Made by a program: the position numbers and the translations under genes. From Hymenobacter monticola (lineage in GTDB: Bacteria > Bacteroidota > Bacteroidia > Cytophagales > Hymenobacteraceae), in assembly GCF_022811645.1 (NCBI RefSeq), contig NZ_CP094534.1, forward strand, positions 5,270,001 through 5,334,000: a stretch of 64,000 nt of DNA. Direction: 5' to 3'. Under the pieces are notes generated by a model. That model saw only the letters and a list, made by a program, of their open reading frames with translations. It ran no database searches and had not been told where the DNA came from. Shown here one piece after another: positions 34,406 through 43,261 of the stretch. Positions within the stretch are counted from its first letter, which is position 1, and each line of letters starts with the position of its first letter.

Positions 34406-37400
34406 ATGCCAAACACTTACCGAGACGAGCTGGCCCGACACTTGAGCGGGCTGCTGTTTTTCCTCCTGCTTGCGGGCCCGCTGCTGGCCCAAACCCAGCG
34501 CTACACCCTGCAAGGCCGGGTGAACGACGCGGCCGGCCAGGGCCTGCCGGGCGCTACGGTGCTGCTGAACGGCACCACCATGGGCGCCTCCACAGACGCT
34601 AATGGGGGCTACTCGCTCACGGCCACAGTGGCGCCGGGTAGCTACACGCTCACGTTTTCGCTGGTGGGCTACAAGGCTGAGACGCGCCCGTTGACGCTGG
34701 GCGCCGCCGAAACCGTGACCACCGATGTGGCCCTGGCCGAAGCCCAGCAGAAGCTGGACGAAGTGGTGGTAGTGGGCTCGACCGTGACCGTGAACCGGCG
34801 CGAGTTGGGCAACGCCATCAGCACCATTCAGGGCTCGGAGCTGACGCAGAGCGGCTCGGGCGGGGTGCTGAACTCGCTGCAGGGCAAGGTGCCCGGCGCG
34901 CAGATTACCCAGAACTCGGGCGACCCGGCGGGCTCCATCTCGGTGCGTTTGCGGGGCATTCACACCCTGGCCGGCTCGTCGGACCCGCTGTATGTGATTG
35001 ACGGCGTGATAGTGAGCAACGCCAGCACCAACGTGTCGCAGCTGGCCTTGACCAACGACGTGGGCGTAGCCAACGTGGGCCAGAACCGCCTGGCCGACCT
35101 CAACCCCAACGACATTGCCAGCCTCAACGTCATCAACGGGGCGGCGGCGGCGGCCATCTACGGCTCGCGGGCGGCCAACGGCGTGGTGCTCATCACCACC
35201 AAGCGCGGGGTAGCGGGTGCGCCGCGCGTGAGCGTGAGCACCAGCGTGATGATGAACGAGCTGCGCAAATCGGTGCCGGTGAACACCTACGGCAAGCAGT
35301 TCGGCTTTGCGGGGCTGCGCCTCTACACCATCGGCGGCATCTCGGCGGGCCAGATTACGGCCAACCCCGGCACCACAACAACCAACATCAACCGCGCCAA
35401 CGTGAACACGCCGCTGGCCAGCAACCTGGTGGATGTGCCGCGCTACAATTACTTCGACCAGATTTTTCGGCGCGGCTACGGCACCGACAACAGTGTGTCG
35501 ATTTCGGGCGGCTCGGAGCGCACGCAGTACTACCTCTCGGCCGGCTATCTGAAGAACGAAGGCATCATCAAGGGCACCGATTTCACGCGCTACAACCTGC
35601 GGGCTCGCGTGGACCAGCGCCTGACGGACTGGCTAAAGGTGTCGGGCGGGCTGACGTACAGCAACAGCTTCTCGAACGAGAAAGCCAACGGCAACGTGTT
35701 CTACAGCCCCATCAACTCGGTGAACATCACCAACAACATCTACGACATCACCCAGCGCGACGCCAACGGCAACCTGCTGGCCGTGGAGCCCACCCGCGTA
35801 AACCCGCTCTCCACCATTGAGGACATGAAGTTTACGCAGGGCGTGAACCGCACCATCAGCGACGTGCAGCTGAGCCTGACGCCTTTCAAGAACTTCTCGC
35901 TTGACTACATCATCGGGGCCGACGCCTACTCGCAGGTGGGCCAGGGATACATCCGGCCCTACCCCTACCAGGCCACGGCCGGCCTGCCGGCGGCCCGCTA
36001 CCCGCTGGGCTACGCCTCCAACGCCAACAATGTGGCCCTGCAGTTGAACTCCGACCTGAACGCGGCCTACGAGATTTCCTTCACCGAAGACCTGAAGCTG
36101 AACCTGCGTGCCGGCTACAACTACCAGTACAGCCAGCAGGAAATCACGGCCACCCAAGGCCAGAACCTGGCGCCCTTCATCACCACCGTGAGCGGGGCCA
36201 GCAGCACCACCGTCACCTCTACCTACGACACCGACCGGTTTTCGCTGAGCGGCTACTACGGGCAGGCCACAGTAAGCTTCCGCAACCTGGCCTTCCTGAC
36301 CGGGGCGCTGCGCCGCGACCAAGCCACCAAATTCTCGCCCTCGCAAACCAACCAGGTTTATCCGAAAATCAGCGCCTCGCTGGTGGTGTCGGATTTGGCG
36401 TTCTGGCAGAACGCGGCTTACGCCAACGCCTTCAACACGCTGAAGCTGCGGGCCAGCTACGGCGAGGCCGGCAACCTGGCCATCTTGCCCACTTACACCC
36501 GTTTCTACCCGTTCAATCCGGTGGGCTACCTGGGCAAGAACACCCTCACGCCCAGCACCCAGCTGGCCACGCCCGACGTGCGCCCCGAGCGCAACGCCGA
36601 GCTGGAATTTGGGGCCGACCTGGGCTTTTTGAAGGACCGCATCGGGCTGGGCATCACGGTGTATAACCAGCAAATCAAGGACCTGCTGCTGCGGCGCAAC
36701 CTGGCGCCGTCGGCGGGCGGCTCGGCCATCTTCAACAACGTGGGCACCATGGAAAACCGCGGCGTGGAACTGCAGCTGACGGTGGTGCCGGTGAAAACCG
36801 AGAACTTCACCTGGGACGTGACGGCGCTCTATAACCGCAACCGCAACAAGGTGCTGGACCTGCCCGGCTCGAACGGCAGCACCCAAACCATCTCGGTAGA
36901 CAACGCGGCCGGCGCGCCGGTGTACTTGCTGGCCGGGCAGCCGGCGGGCGTATTCTACGGCTCGGGCTACGCCCGCAACCCCGACGGCTCGCTGCTGCTC
37001 ACGCCCCAGGGCTTCCCGCAGGACGAGCGCACCAGCGGGCAGGGCGTGGGCGCCACCACCTTCACCCCCGCCCGCGAAGCCAACGGCCAGCCCAGCTACG
37101 CCGCCGGCACGGCCATTGCCAACGTCATCATCGGCGACCCCAACCCGAAGTGGACGGGCTCGCTGAGCACCAACCTGACCTATAAGAAGCTCAGCCTGCA
37201 CCTGCTGGCCGACGCCGTGCAGGGCAACAGCGTGTTCAACGCCGACAAGCGCACGCGCCAGGGCGTGGGCCTGGGCGATTTGGCCGAGCAGGAGCTGCGC
37301 GGTACGCTGCCCCGGGGCTACATCTTCGCCATCTACAACACCCAGGAATTCCGCGTCGATGACGGCTCGTTCGTGAAGCTGCGCGAGGCGGCGCTGAGCT

Positions 37401-37600
37401 ACACGCTGCCCACGCTCAGCAAGTACATCAGCAACCTGACCGTGTCGGTGGTGGGCCGCAACCTGTATTCGTGGGACAATTACAACGGCTTCGACCCCGA
37501 AACCAGCGCCGGCGGCTCCAATGACCTGCTGCGCGCCATCGACTTTGGCAACGTGCCCATTCCGCGCACCTACCAGCTCAAGCTGGCGGCGTCGTTCTAG
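34406..37600 (+). CDS. SusC/RagA-type TonB-dependent outer-membrane receptor
   Basis: 1064 residues. After a signal peptide (ending near LLAQ) comes the carboxypeptidase-like extension (LQGRVNDAAGQGLPGATVLL, FSLVGYKAETRP), the TonB box region (KLDEVVVVGSTV), the plug (LNSLQGKVPGA, VRLRGIHTL, PLYVIDGVIVS, NGAAAAAIYGSRAANG, VLITTKRG) and the barrel with terminal Phe. It imports a ligand captured by the SusD partner that follows. It lies between nagB and anmK on the same strand, which suggests an amino-sugar ligand. A REP-type element separates it from susD. Confidence 0.96.
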   Translation: MPNTYRDELARHLSGLLFFLLLAGPLLAQTQRYTLQGRVNDAAGQGLPGATVLLNGTTMGASTDANGGYSLTATVAPGSYTLTFSLVGYKAETRPLTLGAAETVTTDVALAEAQQKLDEVVVVGSTVTVNRRELGNAISTIQGSELTQSGSGGVLNSLQGKVPGAQITQNSGDPAGSISVRLRGIHTLAGSSDPLYVIDGVIVSNASTNVSQLALTNDVGVANVGQNRLADLNPNDIASLNVINGAAAAAIYGSRAANGVVLITTKRGVAGAPRVSVSTSVMMNELRKSVPVNTYGKQFGFAGLRLYTIGGISAGQITANPGTTTTNINRANVNTPLASNLVDVPRYNYFDQIFRRGYGTDNSVSISGGSERTQYYLSAGYLKNEGIIKGTDFTRYNLRARVDQRLTDWLKVSGGLTYSNSFSNEKANGNVFYSPINSVNITNNIYDITQRDANGNLLAVEPTRVNPLSTIEDMKFTQGVNRTISDVQLSLTPFKNFSLDYIIGADAYSQVGQGYIRPYPYQATAGLPAARYPLGYASNANNVALQLNSDLNAAYEISFTEDLKLNLRAGYNYQYSQQEITATQGQNLAPFITTVSGASSTTVTSTYDTDRFSLSGYYGQATVSFRNLAFLTGALRRDQATKFSPSQTNQVYPKISASLVVSDLAFWQNAAYANAFNTLKLRASYGEAGNLAILPTYTRFYPFNPVGYLGKNTLTPSTQLATPDVRPERNAELEFGADLGFLKDRIGLGITVYNQQIKDLLLRRNLAPSAGGSAIFNNVGTMENRGVELQLTVVPVKTENFTWDVTALYNRNRNKVLDLPGSNGSTQTISVDNAAGAPVYLLAGQPAGVFYGSGYARNPDGSLLLTPQGFPQDERTSGQGVGATTFTPAREANGQPSYAAGTAIANVIIGDPNPKWTGSLSTNLTYKKLSLHLLADAVQGNSVFNADKRTRQGVGLGDLAEQELRGTLPRGYIFAIYNTQEFRVDDGSFVKLREAALSYTLPTLSKYISNLTVSVVGRNLYSWDNYNGFDPETSAGGSNDLLRAIDFGNVPIPRTYQLKLAASF

Positions 37601-37602
37601 CG

Positions 37603-37684
37603 CGTAGCGTGGACTCTGTAAGTCCGCGCCCTCCCGAACGAACCATCCGGAACACCCCTGCGCGGACTCCCAGAGTCCACGCTA
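37603..37684. repeat. REP-type inverted pair with GTAG heads inside a susC-susD operon
   Basis: GTAGCGTGGACTC...GTCCGCGC on the left faces GCGCGGACTC...GTCCACGCTAC on the right. The 26-base arms differ by about three bases, and each arm has its own GGACT/AGTCC hairpin. It starts a few bases after the SusC stop and ends about 25 bases before the SusD ATG. Confidence 0.8.
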
Positions 37685-37707
37685 CACCTCTCCAGACTTC
37701 ATTCCCA

Positions 37708-39006
37708 ATGAAAAAATATATCACCCTAGCCGCCCTGCTGGCCTTGTCGCTCGGCAGCTGCAACAAAGAATACCTGAACCCCAGCGCGGCCCTGCAGCCG
37801 CAGGTCGTGACCTCGTCCGACGGGTTGATTACGCTTTGCAACGGCCTGCAGTACCGCTACAGCGCGGGCGGCCTGCTGAGCGTCGTTTACAACGCGGTGG
37901 CGGCCGGCGGGCTAACCACCCGCGAGCTCACCATCCTGAACGTGGGCAACATCGAAGAGTATAACGTGAGCCTGGGCGGCGGCAGCGTCACCAACGCCAA
38001 CGGCGTGGTGCGCAACCTCTGGACGCAGGCCAACCTGGTGAAAGCCAACGCCGACCTGGTGCTGACCAACGCGGGCAACGCCCCCGAGGCGGGCACCCGC
38101 AGCGGCATCGTGGCCTACGCCAGCATTTTCCGGGCTTTGTCGCTGGGCACGCTGGCGCAGTTTTTCGAGCAGGTGCCGCTGGCGGTGCAGGAAAACGCGC
38201 CCTTCGTGCCTCGCGTGCAGGCCCTGCAAAACGCCGTGGCCCAACTCGAAACCGCCGCCACCCAAGTGGCCGCTACCCCCGTTTCGGCCGATTTCAACAG
38301 CAAGATTGTGCCCGGCCTCGACCTGCCCAACACCCTGCAGGCCCTCATTGCGCGCTACAGCCTGGAAGCCGGCGACTACGACAAAGCCATTGCCGCCGCC
38401 GGCCGCGTGGACCTCACCAAACGCTCGGTGTTCAACTACGACGACAACACCCGCAACCCCATTTTTGAGGTGGCCTTCGGCAACCGCAACGTGTTCGAGC
38501 CCTTCAACGCCAACCTAGGCCTGACCGGCACGCTGGCTCCCAACGCCGCCGACCGCCGCCTGCCGTTCTTCATTCGCACCAACCCTACGGCCACCCAGAA
38601 CCTGGGCACCGGTTTCTTCACGGCCAACAATGCCCCCATTCCGGTGTACGTGCCCGGCGAGATGCTCCTGATTCGGGCCGAAGCCTACGCCCGCAAAGGC
38701 GACGTGCCCAACGCCATTATTGAGCTGAACCGGGTGCTCACCAAGACGCCAGCCAACGACGTGTTTGGCCTCGGAGCCAGCCTGCCCGCTTACAGTGGCC
38801 CCGCCACCGCGGCCGATGTGCTGACCGAAATCTACCGCAACCGCAGCATCGAGCTGGCCTTCCAGGGCTTCCGGCTGGCCGACAGCCGCCGCTTCGGCCG
38901 CCCCGCCGCCGGCACCACCGGCGCCGAGCGCAACCGCAACTTCCTGCCCTACCCCCGTACAGAACGCGAAAACAACTCCCAAACGCCCGGCGACCCGGTG
39001 CTTTAG
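37708..39006 (+). CDS. SusD/RagB-like nutrient-binding lipoprotein
   Basis: 432 residues. Lipobox LGSC (Cys17) in MKKYITLAALLALSLGSC, then NKEYLNPSAAL. TPR-like helices and the C-terminal EIYRNRSIELAFQGFRLADSRRFGRP motif are typical for SusD family members. It binds the ligand for the SusC encoded upstream at the cell surface. The ATG at 37708 follows a palindromic element; an earlier in-frame start lies inside that element and is rejected. The stop codon is followed by T/G-rich repeats and a long inverted repeat. Confidence 0.92.
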   Translation: MKKYITLAALLALSLGSCNKEYLNPSAALQPQVVTSSDGLITLCNGLQYRYSAGGLLSVVYNAVAAGGLTTRELTILNVGNIEEYNVSLGGGSVTNANGVVRNLWTQANLVKANADLVLTNAGNAPEAGTRSGIVAYASIFRALSLGTLAQFFEQVPLAVQENAPFVPRVQALQNAVAQLETAATQVAATPVSADFNSKIVPGLDLPNTLQALIARYSLEAGDYDKAIAAAGRVDLTKRSVFNYDDNTRNPIFEVAFGNRNVFEPFNANLGLTGTLAPNAADRRLPFFIRTNPTATQNLGTGFFTANNAPIPVYVPGEMLLIRAEAYARKGDVPNAIIELNRVLTKTPANDVFGLGASLPAYSGPATAADVLTEIYRNRSIELAFQGFRLADSRRFGRPAAGTTGAERNRNFLPYPRTERENNSQTPGDPVL

Positions 39007-39035
39007 GGTGTAGAGGGTAATAGAGCTCTAAAGAA

Positions 39036-39149
39036 AAAGGACGTCCTGCTGAGCGCAATCGAAGCATCTCTACCGCGCAACTAATCCAAACGAAAGGAAT
39101 TAGCCGCGCGGTAGAGATGCTTCGATTGCGCTCAGCAGGACGTTCTTTT
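39036..39149. repeat. CTGAGC-type inverted repeat, nearly perfect copy
   Basis: The arms of about 49 bases contain GACGTCCTGCTGAGCGCAAT then CGAAGCATCTCTACCGCGC. The two arms differ by only a few bases, with a loop of about 13-20 bases. It lies between susD and anmK and would form a very stable cruciform or hairpin. Confidence 0.85.
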
Positions 39150-39220
39150 GTGTTCACCTTTTTTCGCCTAACTACCTAAAACTCCTACCCTCCCACCCCC
39201 ATACCCTCCTCCCCTAAATA

Positions 39221-40432
39221 ATGAACGCCCACCTCGCCCGCCTCTGCCACCTGGCCGCCCAGCCCAGCCGCCGCATCATCGGGCTCATGTCGGGTACTTC
39301 GCTCGATGGGCTGGATGTGGCTCTGTGCCGCCTCACGGGTCACGGCCCCGGCACGCGGCTGGAGCTGGAGCAATTCCGCACCGTGCCGTATGATGAGGAC
39401 ACGAAAGGCCGCATCCGCCAGGTTTTTGCGCGCGACACGGTGAGCCTGGAGTACCTCACGCTGCTGAACCCGTGGCTGGGCCAACTGCACGCAGCCATGA
39501 TTCTGGACTGCCTGCAGGCCTGGGGCATCAGTCCGCAGGAGGTCGACCTCATTGCCAGCCACGGCCAGACCATCTACCACGCCCCGCGCCACCAGCACCA
39601 GCGCGCTGACTTCGACTTAAACGCTACCCTGCAGCTCGGCGACGGCGACCACGTGGCCGTACACACGGGCATCATCACGCTCAGCGACTTCCGCCAGAAG
39701 CACATCGCGGCCGGCGGCGAAGGCGCCCCCCTGGCCGCCTACGGCGACTTTTTGCTGCTGAGTAGCCCCGATGAGGAGCGGCTGCTGCTCAACCTCGGCG
39801 GCATTGCCAACTTCACCTACCTGCCCCGCGCCGACGGCGACGCCACCGCCGCCTTCAGCACCGACACCGGCCCCGGCAACACCCTGCTCGATGCCACCGT
39901 GCGCGCCCACTTCCCCGACTTGGCCTACGATGAAGACGGCCGCCTGGCCCTGGCCGGCCGGGTGCACGAGGGCCTGCTGGCCGCCCTGCTCGACCATCCA
40001 TTTTTCGCCGCGCCCCTGCCCAAAACCACCGGCCCCGAACTGTTCAGTGCCGCTTACCTAGCCGAAGCCCAGCAGCGCAGTGCCACCGAAGCCCTGAGCC
40101 TTGAAGACATCTTAGCCACGCTGGCCGAGCTGAGCGCTGTGGGGGTGGCCCGGGCCATGCAGGCTGCCTTTCCCGACCGGCCGGCGCCCGCGGCGGTGTA
40201 CGCCAGCGGCGGCGGCGCCCACAACCCGGCCCTGCTGGCCGCTTTGCAGCGGCAGCTGCCGGCGGCTCGCTTCGCCACCACCGATGTTTTGGGCGTATCC
40301 GGCGATGCCAAAGAGGCCATTCTGTTTGCGGTATTGGCCAACGAGGCCGTGGCGGGCCAGCCCGTGGCTATAGGGGCGGGGCGGCAGCGGGTGCCGGCCG
40401 TAGGTATGGGCAAAGTATCGTTTCCAGGGTGA
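39221..40432 (+). CDS. anmK: Anhydro-N-acetylmuramic acid kinase
   Basis: 403 residues. AnmK phosphorylates and opens 1,6-anhydro-MurNAc to MurNAc-6-P in cell-wall recycling. The ATP-binding N-terminal motif GLMSGTSLDGLDVAL (about 21-35), SHGQTIYHAP, the LNLGGIANFTYLP and FSTDTGPGNTLLDA segments and YASGGGAHNPALL near the C-terminus are all present. It lies downstream of nagB and a susC/D pair and ends about 48 bases before a NagX-like gene, supporting an amino-sugar role. MurNAc-6-P etherase (MurQ) is not in the window. Confidence 0.96.
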   Translation: MNAHLARLCHLAAQPSRRIIGLMSGTSLDGLDVALCRLTGHGPGTRLELEQFRTVPYDEDTKGRIRQVFARDTVSLEYLTLLNPWLGQLHAAMILDCLQAWGISPQEVDLIASHGQTIYHAPRHQHQRADFDLNATLQLGDGDHVAVHTGIITLSDFRQKHIAAGGEGAPLAAYGDFLLLSSPDEERLLLNLGGIANFTYLPRADGDATAAFSTDTGPGNTLLDATVRAHFPDLAYDEDGRLALAGRVHEGLLAALLDHPFFAAPLPKTTGPELFSAAYLAEAQQRSATEALSLEDILATLAELSAVGVARAMQAAFPDRPAPAAVYASGGGAHNPALLAALQRQLPAARFATTDVLGVSGDAKEAILFAVLANEAVAGQPVAIGAGRQRVPAVGMGKVSFPG

Positions 40433-40435
40433 GGC

Positions 40436-40455
40436 GCTGCGTGACGTTCTTTAGC
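40436..40455 (+). repeat. Solo half of the CTGAGC-type element, degenerate
   Basis: GCTGCGTGACGTTCTTTAG resembles the right end of the full elements (GCATGACGTTCT). It starts 4 bases after the anmK stop codon. Confidence 0.35.
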
Positions 40456-40479
40456 TCCTCAAACTTCTCATTCCCACCC

Positions 40480-41661
40480 ATGAATACGACCACCCAAGCC
40501 GCCGTCGACACCACCGGCACCCGGCCGCTGGCCGAGGCCTCGCAGCCCGGCCGCCTCATCAGCCTCGACGTGTTTCGGGGCCTCACGGTGATGGCCATGA
40601 TACTGGTGAACAACCCCGGCGACTGGGGCCATATCTACCCGCCGCTGGAGCACGCCGAATGGAACGGCTGCACGCCCACGGACCTGATTTTCCCGTTTTT
40701 CCTATTTATCGTGGGCGTGAGCCTGGTGTATGCGCTCGATGGCGTAAAGCAGCGGGGCGGCCCGCAGGGTGCGGTGCTGGGGCGGGTGCTGCGCCGGGCG
40801 GGCGTGCTGTTTGGGCTGGGCCTGCTGCTGTCGTTGTATCCGAAATTCGATTTTTCGGCGGTGCGCATTATGGGCGTGTTGCAGCGCATTGCGCTAGTGT
40901 TTCTGGGGTGCAGCTTCATTTTCCTGAAAACCAGCTGGCGCACGCAGGCCTGGCTGATTGTGGGCTTCCTCATCGGCTACGCGGTGCTGATGCAGCTGGT
41001 GCCGGTGCCCGGCTTCGGCCCTGCCAACCTAGAGCCCGCCACCAACCTCGGCGCCTGGCTTGACCGCACCGTTTTCAGCGAAGCCCACCTCTGGAAGCAA
41101 AGCAAAACCTGGGACCCCGAAGGCCTGCTTGGCACCCTGCCCGCCTTGGGCACCGGCCTGTTGGGCGGCCTCACGGCCCAATGGTTGCGCCGCAAAGACC
41201 AGGAGCCGGCCGCCAAAGTGGCTTGGCTGTTCGTTGCGGCTGGCGCGCTTATCGTTCTCGGGCTATGCTGGGCGCCGTGGTTCCCCATCAACAAAGCGCT
41301 GTGGAGCAGCTCCTACGTGCTCTACACCGGCGGGCTGGCCATGGCTGGCCTAGCCGCGCTCTACTGGTTGTGCGACGTGCAGGGCTACCGCCGCTGGACG
41401 CGCCCGGCGCTGGTGTACGGCGTGAATGCCATTCTGGTATTTTGCCTCTCGGCCCTGCTTTCGCGCACGTTCGGGCTGTTCAAACTGGCGCTGCCCGGCG
41501 GCAAAACCGGCGGGCTGAAGGAGTGGCTGTACGAATGGGGCATTGCGCCTTTTTTCCAGGACCCGCGCACGGCCTCGCTGGTGGGCGCGGTCACGCTCAT
41601 CATTATCTGGTATTTCATTTTGAGTTGGATGTACAAGAAGGGCGTGGTGCTGAAGGTGTGA
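40480..41661 (+). CDS. NagX-like acyltransferase family membrane protein (DUF5009/DUF1624)
   Basis: 393 residues with about ten membrane helices. The family signature LISLDVFRGLTVMAMILVNN plus the HAEWNGCTPTDLIFPFFLF segment (catalytic His-containing loop) match heparan-alpha-glucosaminide N-acetyltransferase-like and NagX proteins, which move acyl groups onto sugars across the inner membrane or take part in GlcNAc use. Position right after anmK and with nagB upstream favours an amino-sugar role. ATG at 40480 directly precedes a polar N-terminus; an earlier frame extension overlaps anmK. Confidence 0.88.
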   Translation: MNTTTQAAVDTTGTRPLAEASQPGRLISLDVFRGLTVMAMILVNNPGDWGHIYPPLEHAEWNGCTPTDLIFPFFLFIVGVSLVYALDGVKQRGGPQGAVLGRVLRRAGVLFGLGLLLSLYPKFDFSAVRIMGVLQRIALVFLGCSFIFLKTSWRTQAWLIVGFLIGYAVLMQLVPVPGFGPANLEPATNLGAWLDRTVFSEAHLWKQSKTWDPEGLLGTLPALGTGLLGGLTAQWLRRKDQEPAAKVAWLFVAAGALIVLGLCWAPWFPINKALWSSSYVLYTGGLAMAGLAALYWLCDVQGYRRWTRPALVYGVNAILVFCLSALLSRTFGLFKLALPGGKTGGLKEWLYEWGIAPFFQDPRTASLVGAVTLIIIWYFILSWMYKKGVVLKV

Positions 41662-41667
41662 GCGGTG

Positions 41668-41689
41668 TTGCTCAGCATGACGTTCTTTG
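41668..41689 (+). repeat. Solo half of the CTGAGC-type element
   Basis: TTGCTCAGCATGACGTTCTT matches the right end of the full inverted repeats at 39.1 and 54.5 kb but has no partner arm. It lies 6 bases after the stop codon of the NagX-like gene. Confidence 0.55.
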
Positions 41690-41715
41690 GGGCACTAAAA
41701 AACGACTTTTGCTCC

Positions 41716-42516
41716 ATGAAAATCCTCATCATCGGCGGCGGCAACATGGGCCTGACTTATGCCCGCAGCTTTGCCCGCACCCACGTCACGTCCCGGCTCG
41801 ACCTGCGTTTGCTGGCCCGCTCGCCCGAGCGGGTGCCGGCCCTGGCCGCCCACGAGGTAGGCACCGTGTGGGGCACCCCGCAGGAGTGCGTGCCCGGCGC
41901 CGATATCCTCATTCTGGCCGTGAAGCCGCAGGACTCGGCCGCGCTGTTCGACACCATTGCAGGACTGGTGCAGCCGCAGCAGCTGGTGCTCAGCATCATG
42001 GCCGGCGTGCGCATTGCCACCATCCGGGAGGCGCTGGGCACGCCCAAAGTCATCCGGGCCATGCCCAACCTACCGGCCCAGATTGGCATGGGCATGACAG
42101 CTTTCACCGGCACCGATGAGGTGACGCGCGCCGAGCTGGTGCAGGTGCAAAACCTGCTCAGCACCACCGGCAAAACCGTGTACGTGGAGCAGGAAAGCGC
42201 CATTGATGCGAGCACGGCCATCTCGGGCAGCGGCCCGGCCTACGTGTACTACTGCATGGGCGCCCTCATGGACGCCGCCGCCCACATGGGCTTCTCGCCC
42301 GCCGAAGCCGAGTTGCTGGTGAGCCAGACCTTCCGCGGCGCCGTGGAGCTCTACTCCCAATCGGGCCTGAGCTGCCAGGACTGGATTGCCAAGGTGGCCT
42401 CCAAAGGTGGCACCACCGAGGCGGCGCTCAAGGCTTTCGGGGCGGGCGCAGTGCGCGAGGGCCTGATGGCCGGCGCTGGCGCGGCGCGGGACCGGGCCGA
42501 GGAGCTGGGAAAATAG
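41716..42516 (+). CDS. proC: Pyrroline-5-carboxylate reductase
   Basis: 266 residues, normal length. ProC reduces 1-pyrroline-5-carboxylate to proline with NAD(P)H. The Rossmann motif ILIIGGGNMGLTYARSF opens the protein, followed by ILAVKPQDSAALF, SIMAGV, VIRAMPNLPAQIGMGMTAF and the C-terminal dimer/active-site block DASTAISGSGPAYVYY and KVASKGGTTEAAL. ATG at 41716 gives the standard start. The stop codon TAG touches the head of a REP copy (TAGTACC). No obvious functional tie to the amino-sugar genes. Confidence 0.95.
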   Translation: MKILIIGGGNMGLTYARSFARTHVTSRLDLRLLARSPERVPALAAHEVGTVWGTPQECVPGADILILAVKPQDSAALFDTIAGLVQPQQLVLSIMAGVRIATIREALGTPKVIRAMPNLPAQIGMGMTAFTGTDEVTRAELVQVQNLLSTTGKTVYVEQESAIDASTAISGSGPAYVYYCMGALMDAAAHMGFSPAEAELLVSQTFRGAVELYSQSGLSCQDWIAKVASKGGTTEAALKAFGAGAVREGLMAGAGAARDRAEELGK

Positions 42517-42594
42517 TACCACCAAGCTGTGCTTGGTGCTGCGTTGCCGGTTGCCCAACTTCACCAAACGGCGCCAAGCGCAGCTTGGGGTGCT
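42514..42594. repeat. REP doublet on the 3' side of the RAYT gene
   Basis: The left copy is TAGTACC then the hairpin ACCAAGC-TGT-GCTTGGT (42521-42537); the second, inverted copy has CCAAGC-GCA-GCTTGG (42574-42588). The two copies are about 35 bases apart. The TAG of the left copy is the proC stop codon, and the right copy ends at the RAYT stop. Confidence 0.85.
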
Positions 42595-43195
42595 AAGCTT
42601 CGTGCCAGTAGCTATAAGGCCACTGCTGCCAATCTGCCGCCAGACCCGCTTTCACGGGGTTATTGAGTGTGTAAGCAATGGTGGCCGCCAACTCGCGGGC
42701 ATTGCGAATGCGGTGGTCGTAGCTTTCGCGTTGCCACACCCGGCCCTCACTGCTCCGCAGGCGGTTGAGGTGGCGGGCCGTATGGCTTTTCAATCGTTGC
42801 AGGGTGCGGGCCAGCGGCGCAGTGGCATCCACCGGCAGGTGCACTATCAGGTGCACGTGATTGGGCATCAAACAATAACTCAACAGGTCGTAGCCGACAC
42901 CATCGGCAAAATGCAGAGCCGCCTGTACTATGGCGGCTTCGGCAGGCTTGGTGAGGTAGCAAGGGCCGTAGTTGGCGCGGTCGAGCACGGCATCGAACGT
43001 AGTGAAAAAGCCTTTCCGCTCGCCGGGATTGACGGCAGCCGACGGATTGGCTTCGCGCAACCGTAACTCTCGCTCTTCGATTAGCTGCAGCACCACTTTG
43101 CGCGGCAGTGAGCCGGCTAACCGAAAGGTGATGAAATAGGATTCGCCCGGAGCCAACCGGTGAGGCAGAAAGCGCTGGTAGTGCGTAAGCTCCAT
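42593..43195 (-). CDS. REP-associated tyrosine transposase (RAYT, Y1/HUH family)
   Basis: 200 residues from ATG 43195 (MELTHYQRFLPHRL). The HUH metal motif is in MPNHVHLIVHLP, and the catalytic Tyr in RESYDHRIRN further on; YFITFRL and NNPVKAGL are other family hallmarks. RAYTs are single-copy, domesticated relatives of IS200/IS605 transposases that bind and cleave REP hairpins. The gene is bracketed by REP copies with GTAC heads, as expected of a RAYT and its cognate repeats. A TTG far upstream in frame lies inside the right REP and is rejected. Alternatively it is a mobile Y1 transposase, but the lack of IS605-type ends and of TnpB favours a RAYT. Confidence 0.92.
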   Translation of the reverse strand: MELTHYQRFLPHRLAPGESYFITFRLAGSLPRKVVLQLIEERELRLREANPSAAVNPGERKGFFTTFDAVLDRANYGPCYLTKPAEAAIVQAALHFADGVGYDLLSYCLMPNHVHLIVHLPVDATAPLARTLQRLKSHTARHLNRLRSSEGRVWQRESYDHRIRNARELAATIAYTLNNPVKAGLAADWQQWPYSYWHEA

Positions 43196-43261
43196 AAGTT
43201 CTTTATGCAGCGCGTGGATTGTTGTGGGCTGAAACCGGAGTTGGTCGGGGCTAAATACGTC

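Noticed and set aside
39160..39215. Heptad array before anmK (C/T/A-rich, CCTAAAACTCCTACCC)
   Set aside because: It looks repetitive, but a period of 7 or 8 cannot be fixed with confidence and no pairing arm is clear.
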